Assembly: GCA_965116765.1 (NCBI GenBank)
Contig: OZ220718.1
Location: 2,294,001 to 2,358,000, forward strand
Direction of reading: 5' to 3'
Length of the DNA: 64,000 nt
Source of the DNA: JAJEEA01 sp965116765
Lineage (GTDB): Bacteria; Acidobacteriota; Vicinamibacteria; Vicinamibacterales; UBA8438
Positions within the stretch are counted from its first letter, which is position 1. Each line of letters opens with the position of its first letter. The notes below the pieces were generated by a model, which had not been told where the DNA came from, ran no database searches, and saw only the letters and a program-made list of their open reading frames with translations. Below, in pieces: positions 16,972-26,129 of the stretch. The position numbers and the translations under genes were made by a program.

Positions 16972-17394
16972 ATGGAAACAGGCGGTGTGCAAGGCGTAGG
17001 GGGTTGGCTGCTGGTCTACCTCATCGGCTCGATTCCGCTCATGGTGTTCTATTCGGCGGGCCTGTCGGGATGGTTCTTCGAGTATCCCGTCCCGCTCATG
17101 GTCGCGATCTTCCTGGCGTTCGCGATTCCGCTGTCGCTCATTCCATTGAAGTCTCCCGCGGCGCCGCAGTGGAACATCGCGCTGGTGTGGGCTTCATCGA
17201 CCCTGATTGTCCTGCGCATGGCCTATGGCGTGTTGTTTCAGAGGATTCTGGAGGGCCGGCCGCGATTGAGCAGCGAGGAACTGCTCGACGCACTGCCGAT
17301 TCTCCTGGGAATAGCGGTTTTCTCGCTGGGATGGGCGCTGGTCTGGACGAAGTACTTCCAGGACTCGGTGCGAGTCGGAAACACGTTCCCGTGA
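16972..17394 (+). CDS. DUF2569 family membrane protein
   Basis: The 140-residue protein has four membrane segments. It opens with GVGGWLLVYLIGSIPLMVF and ends WTKYFQDSVRVGNTF, close to the DUF2569 hallmark (GGWL near the start, W..YF..S.RV..TF at the end). GGGAGG precedes the ATG. The base composition is visibly less GC-rich than the neighbours, which suggests recent acquisition. Function of the family is unknown. Confidence 0.75.
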   Translation: METGGVQGVGGWLLVYLIGSIPLMVFYSAGLSGWFFEYPVPLMVAIFLAFAIPLSLIPLKSPAAPQWNIALVWASSTLIVLRMAYGVLFQRILEGRPRLSSEELLDALPILLGIAVFSLGWALVWTKYFQDSVRVGNTFP

Positions 17395-17480
17395 GAGGAC
17401 GCCGGATACGCGGCAGGAGACCCCCCGGCGGTCGTGAAGCCGGTCCGGGGCGCGGCGCCGGATGGACGATACCCGAGCGG

Positions 17481-18419
17481 CTATCCCGACGAAGGAACGG
17501 CCGGCACCCGCACCAGGACGTAGGTCACGTGACCGCCCTCGGGCACGAGGTAGCCGTGCGGCATGCGGGCGGGGATGTGCAGCACGTCGCCGGCCGCCAC
17601 CGGGTGCCGGGTCCCCCCGGCGATGCCCGACCCGCGGCTCCCGTCGCGGTCGAGCATCTCGCCGCCCGCGAGCACGCCGCCCGCGCCGCTCGTCACGAAC
17701 ACCACGTCGATGATGTCGTCGTGTATCTCGGGCACCCCGTCGGCGTCGCGGTGGATGTGGCGGAAGCGGTGCGACCGGGTGGGGCTGCCGTAGTCGGCGA
17801 GGGTCTCGCGGGCCGAGCGGTCGGGGCCGATCCGCCGGTCGAGATCGGCGCGGCGCCGGTCGAGCTCGCGGGCCCGCCACAGGGCGAACCCGGCCGGCTC
17901 GAAGTCGAGGGCGGGCGCGTCCGGCGGCAGGACGCGATCGCCGGCGAGGGCCGGCAGCCGCACCAGCACGTACGTCACGTGCCCGCCCTCCGGCACGAGG
18001 TAGCGGTGCGGGGTGTCGGCGGGAATGTGCGCGATGTCCCCGCGGGCCACCGGGTAGTGCACGCCGCCCGCGATGTCGGTCCCCAGGTACTCGCCGTCGC
18101 GGCCGGTCCGGCCGACGAGCTCGCCCCCCACGACCAGGGTCGCCGCCCCGCTCTGGATGAGGACCACGTCCTCGATGTGCGCGTGCTGCTCGGGAGAGCC
18201 GTCGGCGTCGCGGCGGATGAACCGGAACCGGTGGGACCCGCCGACCTCGTAGTCGGCCAGCGTCTCGCGCGCCGAGCCGTCGGAGCGGATCGCCTCCGAC
18301 AGGGCGGCGTCGCGCCGCTCGAGCTCGGCCGCGCTCCAACGCACGAAGCCGGGCCCGCCGGCCTGCGCGGCCGGCAACCAGACCAGGGCGAGGGCGAACA
18401 GCGGTGCGATGAAAGCCAT
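17481..18419 (-). CDS. Secreted bicupin protein
   Basis: The 312-residue protein has a signal peptide (MAFIAPLFALALVWLPAAQA) and two homologous halves. Each carries SARETLADY, HRFR.I.RDADG, a cupin barrel, HIPA..PH.YLVPEGGHVTY and VLVR.PA. Conserved His residues in each half could bind a metal. The internal duplication is clear by eye. AAAGGAG precedes the ATG. Enzymatic activity cannot be deduced. Confidence 0.78.
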   Translation of the reverse strand: MAFIAPLFALALVWLPAAQAGGPGFVRWSAAELERRDAALSEAIRSDGSARETLADYEVGGSHRFRFIRRDADGSPEQHAHIEDVVLIQSGAATLVVGGELVGRTGRDGEYLGTDIAGGVHYPVARGDIAHIPADTPHRYLVPEGGHVTYVLVRLPALAGDRVLPPDAPALDFEPAGFALWRARELDRRRADLDRRIGPDRSARETLADYGSPTRSHRFRHIHRDADGVPEIHDDIIDVVFVTSGAGGVLAGGEMLDRDGSRGSGIAGGTRHPVAAGDVLHIPARMPHGYLVPEGGHVTYVLVRVPAVPSSG

Positions 18420-18475
18420 GGGCGCACTCCTTTCATGCTCCCGATCGTAGCCGGCGCAGACTCCCGGCCCGCGCG

Positions 18476-19486
18476 TCAGGCCTCGGACGGACGCTCGCTC
18501 CCGTGCAGGCCGTCGGCGTGGTGGTGCTCGTTGCAGTCGTCGGGCGACTGCTCCACCTGGATGGTGACGTGGTGGATGCCGAAGTCGCGGGAGGCCACCG
18601 CGCGCAGGCGGCGGAGCACCGGCTCGAGGCGGCTGCCCGGGTAGTCGGGGTCGACCACGACGTGGGCGGCGAGCGCGTCGTAGCCCTCGGCGATGGTCCA
18701 CACGTGCATGTCGTGGACCTCGACGACGCCCTGCACCCGTTGCAGCGCGCGGCACAGCCGGGACACGTCGACGTGATCGGGCGCCCCCTCGAGCAGGACG
18801 TGGACCACCTTGGCGAGGAGGCGCCACGTGCTCAGCAGGATCAGGACGCCGATGATCACGCTGAGGATCGGATCGGCGAGGGTCCACCCGAAGGCCCAGA
18901 CGAGGATGCCCGACACCACGACGCCGACCGAGCCCAGCAGGTCGGCCATCACGTGCCGGAAGGCGCCCTCGACGTTGACGCTGTGCCCCGCGGAACGCTG
19001 GAGCATCCAGGCCGCGAGGACGTTCACGACGAGGCCGACGGCGCCGACGGACAGCATCAGCCCGCCGTCGACGTCGGGCACGTCCTGGAAGCGGTGCCAC
19101 GCCTCGACGATCACCCAGGCCGCGACGAGCCACAGGGTCAGCGCGTTGACGAGGGCGGCCAGGATCTCGATGCGGTGGTAGCCGAAGGTGCGCCGCGCCG
19201 ACGGCGGCCGCTCCGCGAAGTGCATGGCGAGCAGCGCCAGTGCGATGGACGCCGCGTCCGTCAGCATGTGGCCGGCATCGGCGATGAGGGCGAGGCTGCC
19301 GGAGAGGATGCCGCCAGCGACCTCCGCGACCATGTAGCCGGCGATCAGGACCAGCGCGGTGACGAGGCTTCGCTTGCTCTTTCCGCGCAACGCCCGGGAA
19401 TGGTCGTGACCGCCAACGCCGTCCCGTCCGTGCGGGTGCTCCGGGCCGTCGGGTGCGTGCGCCGCGTGGGGGTGATTGGCGTTCAT
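18476..19486 (-). CDS. Cation diffusion facilitator, zinc/cobalt exporter (CzcD/ZitB type)
   Basis: The 336-residue protein exports divalent metal by proton antiport. It has a His-rich cytosolic N-terminus, six membrane helices and the HxxxD metal sites in IADAGHMLTDAAS (helix II) and FRHVMADLLGS (helix V). A C-terminal ferredoxin-like domain ends in HHHADG. No metal regulator is next to it. There is no clear Shine-Dalgarno sequence before the ATG. Confidence 0.93.
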   Translation of the reverse strand: MNANHPHAAHAPDGPEHPHGRDGVGGHDHSRALRGKSKRSLVTALVLIAGYMVAEVAGGILSGSLALIADAGHMLTDAASIALALLAMHFAERPPSARRTFGYHRIEILAALVNALTLWLVAAWVIVEAWHRFQDVPDVDGGLMLSVGAVGLVVNVLAAWMLQRSAGHSVNVEGAFRHVMADLLGSVGVVVSGILVWAFGWTLADPILSVIIGVLILLSTWRLLAKVVHVLLEGAPDHVDVSRLCRALQRVQGVVEVHDMHVWTIAEGYDALAAHVVVDPDYPGSRLEPVLRRLRAVASRDFGIHHVTIQVEQSPDDCNEHHHADGLHGSERPSEA

Positions 19487-19797
19487 GGACCGATACCACG
19501 GCGCGCAGGGACGCCCTGGTTCTCGCGAAGGCGCCGCGGGTCCGGCTGGCCGATACCCCGGCGCGCAGGGACGCCCCGCACGGCCGATGGACTATTGTCG
19601 GTCGCGGGCGCCGCGGCAATCAATCCGGAACTTCACCCGTCACGCCGATGCTCTGGCGCCGGGCGAACCACTCCCCCGGGCCGACCGTTTCGACGTCACC
19701 CGCCAGGGACGCCGCGGGGCAGGTCGACCATCGCCTTGCACACGCCGACCCCACGCGCCGCGGGATATGATGGGCGCGATCGCGACAAGGAGACGCC
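19487..19797. repeat. Gap with a 27-bp direct repeat 60 bp apart
   Basis: CCGATACC, one variable base, then CGGCGCGCAGGGACGCCC occurs at 19490-19516 and 19550-19576, the first copy touching the start of the CDF gene. It could be a duplicated promoter or operator segment. The rest of the 311-bp gap holds no gene I can support. Confidence 0.6.
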
Positions 19798-21861
19798 ATG
19801 ACCTCGACCTGGACATCGCCCGCCCGCGTCGCCGCCCGCCCGACCCGCCGCGCCGACGAGAAGGCGCCTCCGGAGCGAGGCGGCGCGGTCATGCCCCGTC
19901 GACGCCTTCCGATTCGAGTGCTGTCCGCCGCGGCCGTCGTCTTCCTGCTGTCGGCCGGGATCGCGCCGGCCCAGATCACGCGCATCGACCTGCCGGTCGT
20001 CGAGTCGCCGGCCCTCGGGGGCGAGTCGTACGGCGCCGCCGGCCGGTACGAACGCCTGCGCGGCACCGTCACCGGCGAGGTGGACCCCGACGACCCCCGT
20101 CACCGCCACATCGTCAACCTCGACCGCGCCCCCCGCAACGACCGGGGCCGGGTCGAGTACCGCGCCACCGTCGAGATCTACCGGCCCGTCGACATGACCC
20201 GGTGGAACCGGGCCATCTACCACACCGTCCCGAACCGGGGCGGGGCCGGCGCGGCCGAGCGCGCCCTCCTCGAGCGCGGGTTCGCGCTGGTCCGGGTGGG
20301 CTGGCAGGGCGACATCGCGCCGACCGACACCAACATCGTGGCCGAGCTGCCCGTCGCCACGCGGGCCGACGGCTCGCCCATCGTGGGCGCGGCCCTCGAG
20401 GAGATGATCTTCGACGACGACGCGTCGCGGTCCCGTTACCGCCTGACCTACCCGACCGCCTCGCGCGAGCCGTCGGGCGGGATGCTCTCGGTCCGGGCCA
20501 CCCAGAACGGCAGGCGGCAGGCGCCCCCGGACCTCGCGTGGACCTGGGCGAGCGACACCGAGATCGAGGTCGCGCGCCCCGCCGGGTTCGACGGCGGCGC
20601 CATCTACGAGTTCATCTACCAGGCGAAGGACCCCATCGTGCTGGGGCTCGGGTTCGCGGCGATGCGCGACGCCATCTCGTTCCTGCGCTACGAGGCGGCG
20701 GACGCCGGCGGCAATCCGAACCCGCTGGCCGAGGCCGGGCTGCCGCGCACCGCGATCTCGATCGGCATCTCCCAGAGCGGGCGCATGCTGCGCGACTTCC
20801 TGTACCAGGGCTTCAACGAGGACGTCGCGGGCCGCATCGTCTTCGACGGCATCCATCCCAACATCGCCGGCTCGCGGAAGACGTTCACCAACTACCAGTT
20901 CGGTCAGCCCGGGCGCTGGCAGAAGCAGCACGAGGACCACGTCTATCCCGGCGACCAGTTCCCGTTCACCTACGTCACCCTGACCGACCCCGTCAGCGGC
21001 CGGACCGACGGGCTGCAGGAGCGGTGCTCGGCCTCCGGCACCTGTCCGAAGATCGTCCACAGCGACAGCGAGGCGGAGCTCTGGCAGGCGCGGGCGTCCC
21101 TCGTGGTCACCGACCCCGCGGGCGGGCCCATCGAGCTGCCCGACAACGTGCGCGTGTACCTGTTCGCCGGCACTCAGCACGGCGGCGGCCCCGGCGTGCA
21201 CGTGGGGAGGCCGAGCGCGGGCCTCTGCCAGAACCCGAGCAACCCGCTGGCCCTGGCCCAGATACGCACCGCCCTCAGCCTCGCCCTGCACGACTGGGTG
21301 GAGAAGGGCGTCGCGCCGCCCGAGAGCCGCTTCCCCACCGCCGGAGGCGGCGGGCTCGTCCCCGCGTCGGCCGTCGACTTCCCGGCCGTCCCCGGGGTGA
21401 CCTGGTCGGGGTCGTACAACCCGCTGCACCTCGCCGACCACCGTTCGCTGCCCCCGATGCGGGGCGACGCCTACGCGGTCCTCGTCGGCCGCACCGACGC
21501 CGACGGCAACATGGTCGACGGCGTCCGGCACCCCAATCTCGCCGCGCCCATCGGCACCTTCACGGGCTGGAACCTGCGGCGGGAGGGGTTCGCCGAGGGC
21601 GCCCAGTGCCGGGGCACGGGGTCGTTCATCCCCTTCGCGGCCACCCGGGCGGAGCGCCGGGCGTCCGGCGATCCCCGGCCGTCGCTCGAAGAGCGCTACG
21701 CGGACCACGCGGCCTACGTGCGCGCGGTCGGCGAGGCGGCGGAGGCCCTGGTCGAGGACCGGCTGCTCCTGCCGGAGGACGCGGACGAGATCGTGTCTCG
21801 CGCGCGCCGGAGCCGGGACCGAACCGCGGGAGCCGTCAATGAGGACGGCGCCGTTCACTGA
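19798..21861 (+). CDS. Secreted alpha/beta-hydrolase-domain protein (PF20091 type)
   Basis: The 687-residue protein has a signal peptide (MPRRRLPIRVLSAAAVVFLL region, cleavage near APAQ). The catalytic core has a nucleophile elbow-like GISQSGRMLRDFLYQGFNED and conserved YRPVDMTRWNRAIYHTVPNRGG. It ends with a region containing FIPFAATRAERRASGDPRPS. The family is frequent in Acidobacteria and annotated only as alpha/beta hydrolase domain. AAGGAG lies about 8 bases before the ATG at 19798. A start at 19891 would put the signal peptide right at the N-terminus but lacks a close ribosome binding site. Substrate unknown. Confidence 0.85.
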   Translation: MTSTWTSPARVAARPTRRADEKAPPERGGAVMPRRRLPIRVLSAAAVVFLLSAGIAPAQITRIDLPVVESPALGGESYGAAGRYERLRGTVTGEVDPDDPRHRHIVNLDRAPRNDRGRVEYRATVEIYRPVDMTRWNRAIYHTVPNRGGAGAAERALLERGFALVRVGWQGDIAPTDTNIVAELPVATRADGSPIVGAALEEMIFDDDASRSRYRLTYPTASREPSGGMLSVRATQNGRRQAPPDLAWTWASDTEIEVARPAGFDGGAIYEFIYQAKDPIVLGLGFAAMRDAISFLRYEAADAGGNPNPLAEAGLPRTAISIGISQSGRMLRDFLYQGFNEDVAGRIVFDGIHPNIAGSRKTFTNYQFGQPGRWQKQHEDHVYPGDQFPFTYVTLTDPVSGRTDGLQERCSASGTCPKIVHSDSEAELWQARASLVVTDPAGGPIELPDNVRVYLFAGTQHGGGPGVHVGRPSAGLCQNPSNPLALAQIRTALSLALHDWVEKGVAPPESRFPTAGGGGLVPASAVDFPAVPGVTWSGSYNPLHLADHRSLPPMRGDAYAVLVGRTDADGNMVDGVRHPNLAAPIGTFTGWNLRREGFAEGAQCRGTGSFIPFAATRAERRASGDPRPSLEERYADHAAYVRAVGEAAEALVEDRLLLPEDADEIVSRARRSRDRTAGAVNEDGAVH

Positions 21862-21912
21862 AGTCCCCACGGGCTGGCGCGGACGGCCGTTCCGTGGGGT
21901 ATGCTTGAGCGG

Positions 21913-22107
21913 ATGGAGATTTTCATTGCGACTACCGCTGCCATCGCTGCCGTTGGTGCCGTTGTCGGTGCCGTAGCCGGGTTGTACTCGGCTGTCGGCG
22001 TGCATCGCGTCGAGGGAAAGCTGGACACGCTGACCGGTCGCGTTGACGAGCAGGGGGAAACCCTGCGGTCACATGTCAACGCGCCCGGACTGCACCGGAC
22101 CGCCTGA
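21913..22107 (+). CDS. Small membrane protein with a coiled-coil tail
   Basis: The 64-residue product has one Ala/Val-rich membrane helix (IATTAAIAAVGAVVGAVAGL) and a short heptad-like tail (VEGKLDTLTGRVDEQGETL). TATGCT ends 7 bases before the ATG, with no Shine-Dalgarno sequence, so it may be leaderless; an ATG at 21901 is also in frame. Layout resembles the coiled-coil protein at 36595. Function unknown. The remaining gap to 22324 shows no gene. Confidence 0.45.
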   Translation: MEIFIATTAAIAAVGAVVGAVAGLYSAVGVHRVEGKLDTLTGRVDEQGETLRSHVNAPGLHRTA

Positions 22108-22324
22108 GCGGCCCCGGCGCTGTCGCATGACCGAAACCGCGTTAGTCCATCCTGGAGCGAACGTCGCCAGCCCGAGCGGATCCGGGCGCAAACGAGACCT
22201 CGGCAAACCGGACCTCGGATCGATCCGCCGCATCACATCGGCGGGGCGGGGTCCTCGGCTCCGGCCGCCATCTCCTCGACGCAACCACAGCCGCGCGGCC
22301 GGCCGGGGTGGTTAAACTTGAGCC

Positions 22325-23131
22325 GTGTCATCGTCGCGATTCCCCGCCGCCGGCCCGGCGGCGCAGTACGACAGCTTCGCCGACATCTACGGCGTATGGA
22401 CGGAGACGGCGCCGGCGGCCCAGTCGAACCGCCGGTTCTACGTCGAGGCGTATCTCGCCGCCGGCGGGCCGGTGGTGGAGCTCGGCGTCGGGGACGGGCG
22501 CATCGCGGTGGAAGCGGCGGCGCGCGGTTGCCGGGTGATCGGGGTCGACGTCTCGCGGGCGATGCTGCGGCGGTGCCGGAAGCGCGCCGAGGAAGCCGGC
22601 GTGGGCGATCGGATCGAGCTGCTCGAATCGGACTTCCGCACCTTCCGCATCGACGACGCGGCCGCGCTCGTCACCCTGCCGTACCACAGCATCGGGCACC
22701 TGACGAGCACGCGGGCCAAGCAGGAGGCGGTGCAGCGGGTCTTCGGCCAGCTCAGGCCGGGGGGACGGTTCATCTTCGACGACTTCGTGATGACGCCCGG
22801 CGTCGTCGCCCGGATGCGCCAGGTGCAGCTTCGGGCCGCCTACCCGTCGGCGGCGGGCACGGATATCCTGTTGTGGGTCACCTCCCGCGTGGACGAGAAG
22901 GCCCGGTCGATGGAGGTCATCACCTGGGAGGACCACTTCACGGCCGACGGGCGCCCGGAATGGCGCCGCTACCGGCGCCTCGACCTGAGCTGGCTCGACC
23001 CGGAGCAGGCCCGGGCGCTGCTGCTCGGGGCCGGGTTCACGATCGACGCCTGCCTCGGCCGCTTCGACGGGACGCCGTTCTCGATGGACACCGCGGCCGA
23101 GCAGATCTGGATCGCCCGCAAGCCGGGATAG
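22325..23131 (+). CDS. Class I SAM-dependent methyltransferase
   Basis: The 268-residue protein shows motif I VVELGVGDGRIAVEAA, an acidic end of strand 2 (GVDVSRAML) and LVTLPYHSIGHL in the later Rossmann region, followed by a substrate domain. I use the GTG at 22325; TAAACT ends 6 bases before it and no ribosome binding site is seen, so a leaderless start is possible. Substrate unknown. Confidence 0.8.
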   Translation: MSSSRFPAAGPAAQYDSFADIYGVWTETAPAAQSNRRFYVEAYLAAGGPVVELGVGDGRIAVEAAARGCRVIGVDVSRAMLRRCRKRAEEAGVGDRIELLESDFRTFRIDDAAALVTLPYHSIGHLTSTRAKQEAVQRVFGQLRPGGRFIFDDFVMTPGVVARMRQVQLRAAYPSAAGTDILLWVTSRVDEKARSMEVITWEDHFTADGRPEWRRYRRLDLSWLDPEQARALLLGAGFTIDACLGRFDGTPFSMDTAAEQIWIARKPG

Positions 23132-23226
23132 CGACGACCCGCGACGCGGCGCCGCCGCCGCGGCGTCACGCGCGAGCGACGATGCGCGAGACGACGTCGG
23201 AATCGGGAAGCACGGAGCCGCAGCGC

Positions 23227-23586
23227 ATGGTGGGAACGGCGGGACTCAAGGACCTGGAAGTGACCGGCATCGTCGGCGTCTACCCGCGGGAGCGGGAGCG
23301 CCCCCAGCCGGTCGTCTTCGACATCGAGGTCGACTACGACCTGGCGCCCGCCGCCCGGTCCGACGCGCTGGCCGACGCCATCGACTACGACGGCATCGCC
23401 GCCGCCGTCGGCGAGCTGGTCCGGGAGCGGCGGTTCGCGCTCCTCGAGACCATGGCCGAGGCGGCGGCCGCGCTGCTCCTCGACCGGATCGACCGCGCGC
23501 AGCGCGTACGGCTCGAGGTCCGCAAGCCCCGGGCGGTCCCCGCCGCCGCCTGCGCCTTCGTCCGGGTGGAGCGCGCGCGCTCGTGA
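23227..23586 (+). CDS. folB: Dihydroneopterin aldolase-like protein FolB
   Basis: FolB converts dihydroneopterin to hydroxymethyl-dihydropterin in folate synthesis. The 119-residue product has the family core: EVTGIVGVYPRERERPQPVV, then DIEVDYDL, DAIDYDGIAAAV, the catalytic-helix region LLETMAEAAAALLL and VRLEVRKPRAVP. I choose ATG 23227 because GGAG lies 9 bases upstream and the length fits FolB; an in-frame ATG at 23182 would add 15 residues. It overlaps the next gene by 4 bases. Confidence 0.85.
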   Translation: MVGTAGLKDLEVTGIVGVYPRERERPQPVVFDIEVDYDLAPAARSDALADAIDYDGIAAAVGELVRERRFALLETMAEAAAALLLDRIDRAQRVRLEVRKPRAVPAAACAFVRVERARS

Positions 23587-24314
23587 GCCCCACGCACGAC
23601 ACCCCGGTCGCGGTGGTGACGGGCGGCGCGCGCCGCCTCGGGCGTCGCCTGTGCTCCATGCTGGCCGCGCGGGGCTACGACCTCGTGGTGCTCTACCGCG
23701 CCTCCGAGCAGGACGCGCGATCGCTGGTGCGCGAGATCGAGACGGCGGGACGCCGCGCCCGCGCGCTCGCCGCCGACATCGGCGTCGAGCGCGACGTGGC
23801 CGCGGTCTTCGACGACGTCGCGGCGGCGGAGGGCCGCGTCGACCTCCTCGTGAACAACGTCGGCAACTACAACCCGCAGCCGGTGACCCGGCTCGACCCC
23901 GCGGGGTGGGACGCGACCCTCGCCGCCAACCTGTCCGGCGCGTTCTACTGCTGCCACCACGCCCTGCGCCTCATGCCCGAGGGCGGCAACATCGTCAGCA
24001 TCGGCATGGCCGGCCTCGAGGGCATCCGCGCCAACGTCCACGGCGCCGACTACTACGTGAGCAAGACCGGCCTGCTGGTCCTGACCCGGGCCCTCGCGAA
24101 GGCGCACGCGGGCCGGCGCATCCGCGTGAACATGGTGTCGCCGGGGCAGCTCGAGAACTCCGTCGACCTGCCGCCGCCCGACGCCATCGGCCGGTGGGTC
24201 CCCCTGGGGCGCGCGGGCCGGCTCGACGACGTCGCGCAGGCGGTCGAGTACCTGCTCGACGCGTCCTACGTCACCGGGGTCAACATAGACGTCTCCGGCG
24301 GATACCGGCTTTGA
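23583..24314 (+). CDS. SDR oxidoreductase, likely pteridine reductase (FolM/PTR1-like)
   Basis: The 243-residue protein is a short-chain dehydrogenase. Its nucleotide motif TGGARRLG (13-20) is the TGxxxRxG variant typical of pteridine reductases, where Arg favours NADPH. The catalytic pair is Y157-K161 (YYVSK), and the end reads DVSGGYRL. It starts at a GTG overlapping the folB stop. Adjacent FolB and this motif together suggest reduction of dihydropterin or dihydrofolate; that is inference. Confidence 0.82.
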   Translation: MSPTHDTPVAVVTGGARRLGRRLCSMLAARGYDLVVLYRASEQDARSLVREIETAGRRARALAADIGVERDVAAVFDDVAAAEGRVDLLVNNVGNYNPQPVTRLDPAGWDATLAANLSGAFYCCHHALRLMPEGGNIVSIGMAGLEGIRANVHGADYYVSKTGLLVLTRALAKAHAGRRIRVNMVSPGQLENSVDLPPPDAIGRWVPLGRAGRLDDVAQAVEYLLDASYVTGVNIDVSGGYRL

Positions 24315-25474
24315 ATCCGACTCCGCTCAGCGCGACGGCGCTCTGCCCGCTCTGGGACCGGGCCGCGGAGTGGGAACGCCGGCTGCGGATGATCCGCGAC
24401 GCGCAGCGGTTCCTGTACCTGTCCACCTACTACGTGGAGTGCGACGAGTACGGCGCCGAGCTGCTGGCGCTGCTGCTCGAGGCCCAGGGGCGCGGGGTCG
24501 CGGTGAACCTGCTCATCGACGGCTTCGGCCAGCGTCTCGGCGGGGTCCTGATGTCGCCCGAGGTCAAGGCGACCCTGCGGGGCCGGCTCGACGCCTTGCG
24601 CGCCGCCGGCGCCGTGGTGACCGTCTACCGCCCGCCCCACGCGTTGCAGCGGCGTCTCGGCGGCGGTCAGCACGTCAAGATCCAGGTCTCGGAGCAGGGC
24701 GAGGCCATCTTCGGCAGCAGCAACGTCACCCGCACGTCCTTCGAGGGATGGAACGAGTACTCGGTCGCGCTGCGCGGCCCCGTCGTGCGCGCCCTGCTCG
24801 AGAGCTATCGGACCATCGGCGGCGAGGTCGACCCCGCCCACCTGCGCGACCTCGACCGGTGCGCGGCGGGAGCGCCGGGAGGCATCGAGCTCGACTACTG
24901 GCTATGCAATCCCAACCTGCACCAGGGCCGCCTCGGGCCCCTCGGCTGGCGCGGCCCGAACGTGGTGACCGAGCGCATGATCGACATGGTGAACGCCGCC
25001 CGGCGCCGCCTCGAGCTCACGACGTTCTATTTCAAGCCGGCCCCGGCGCTGCTCGACGCGCTGCTCGCGGCGGCGCGCCGCGGCGTCGAGATCGAGATCC
25101 ACCACTCGCACCGCGACGCGCTGCCGGCCACCGATCTGGCCTGGATCGCCGCCGCCGCCGGCTATCCGCGGCTGCTCGACGCGGGCGTCCGCATCTACGA
25201 GAATCGGGCCGGCGAGCACTCGAAGATCGTGCTCGTCGACGATGCCTGGGCCGCCTTCGGCAGCTACAACTTCGAGGACGCGGCGCACGACCGGCTGGCC
25301 GAGGCCATGCTGGCCACCCGCCACCCGGCCGCCGTCGCCCCGGCGCGCGAGATCTTCGATCTGCTCCGCGCCGACCCGCGCAACACGCCGGTCGGACGGG
25401 GCTTTCGCCGGGACCTGCCGGCCGGCCTGCGGCTGCGCCTCGCGCTGCTCGGCCGCCTCAAGCGGTGGATGTGA
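24311..25474 (+). CDS. Phospholipase D family protein (cardiolipin-synthase-like)
   Basis: The 387-residue product has two PLD domains. The second HKD motif is complete (H303-S-K305...D310, EHSKIVLVD). The first is altered: H121-V-K123 is followed by Glu at the Asp position (HVKIQVSE). The fold-typical GSSNVT and GSYNFED follow each motif. There is no membrane segment, unlike canonical cardiolipin synthase. The start is TTG 24311, overlapping the SDR stop by 4 bases; no other start fits the gap. Confidence 0.8.
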   Translation: MNPTPLSATALCPLWDRAAEWERRLRMIRDAQRFLYLSTYYVECDEYGAELLALLLEAQGRGVAVNLLIDGFGQRLGGVLMSPEVKATLRGRLDALRAAGAVVTVYRPPHALQRRLGGGQHVKIQVSEQGEAIFGSSNVTRTSFEGWNEYSVALRGPVVRALLESYRTIGGEVDPAHLRDLDRCAAGAPGGIELDYWLCNPNLHQGRLGPLGWRGPNVVTERMIDMVNAARRRLELTTFYFKPAPALLDALLAAARRGVEIEIHHSHRDALPATDLAWIAAAAGYPRLLDAGVRIYENRAGEHSKIVLVDDAWAAFGSYNFEDAAHDRLAEAMLATRHPAAVAPAREIFDLLRADPRNTPVGRGFRRDLPAGLRLRLALLGRLKRWM

Positions 25475-25564
25475 TGCCCGACGACCTGCGGCGTGCGGCC
25501 TGACTCGGTTCACGTTCACGACCCGGGCGCTTCAAGCGGTGGATGTGATGCCCGACGACCTGCG
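25458..25564 (+). repeat. 74-bp-offset duplication of the PLD/CYTH junction
   Basis: TCAAGCGGTGGATGTGATGC followed by CCGACGACCTGCG occurs at 25458-25490 and 25532-25564 without a mismatch. It duplicates the end of the PLD gene and the first codons of the CYTH gene. The first copy yields a nine-codon ORF (MPDDLRRAA, 25474-25503). Confidence 0.9.
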
Positions 25565-26129
25565 CTACACCGAGATCGAGCACAAGTTCGTCGTCGGCGA
25601 CGACTTCGACCTCGCGGACTTCCGCGCCGCCGTCGAGCGGCTGCATCCGACGCGGACCACCGCGCTGCGCGTCCGCGACCGGTACTTCCTGACCGAGGCG
25701 GGGCGGCGCGGGCGGTTCATTCTCCGTCACCGCTACGATGCCGAGCTGCACCACCTGACCCTGAAGTCGCTGGCCCGCGACACCGAGGTGCGCTCGGAGG
25801 TCAATCTCGACCTCGGCCACCACGCGGGCGACCAGGCGTCGGCCGTCGACGCGTTCGTCGAGCGGCTCGGGGTGACCTGGCGCGGGGTCATCGTCAAGGA
25901 CCTGACGGTCTGGGACTTTCCCGACATGGAGGTGGCGCACTACCGCGCCTCGACCGACTCGCGCGCGGTGGAATGCGTCGAGTTCGAGGCGACGCGCAAG
26001 CAGTCGCTGGCCGCCGCCCTGCGCACCGTCGAGCGCTACGAGCGCGCGACCGGGTTCGGCGACGCCACCCGCTCGCGCCGCTCGCTGCCGCAGATCCTGT
26101 TTCCCGAGATCCGCATGAAGTTGTCGTAG
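25548..26129 (+). CDS. CYTH domain protein
   Basis: The 193-residue protein begins with the CYTH signature EIEHK (9-13) and has the alternating basic and acidic strands of a triphosphate tunnel enzyme (VRDRYFLTEAGRRGRFILRHR, 19 or so residues; VEFEATRK). Family members are class IV adenylyl cyclases, thiamine triphosphatases or tripolyphosphatases; which one cannot be told. It is the last gene in the FolB-SDR-PLD run. Its last 94 bases overlap the 3' end of the convergent glutamine amidotransferase gene. Confidence 0.83.
   Translation: MPDDLRYTEIEHKFVVGDDFDLADFRAAVERLHPTRTTALRVRDRYFLTEAGRRGRFILRHRYDAELHHLTLKSLARDTEVRSEVNLDLGHHAGDQASAVDAFVERLGVTWRGVIVKDLTVWDFPDMEVAHYRASTDSRAVECVEFEATRKQSLAAALRTVERYERATGFGDATRSRRSLPQILFPEIRMKLS

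Noticed and set aside
16426..16992. Two overlapping frames in the gap after the PagL-like gene
   Set aside because: Neither has a start with a ribosome binding site or a recognisable domain; only a short protein-like stretch was noted.
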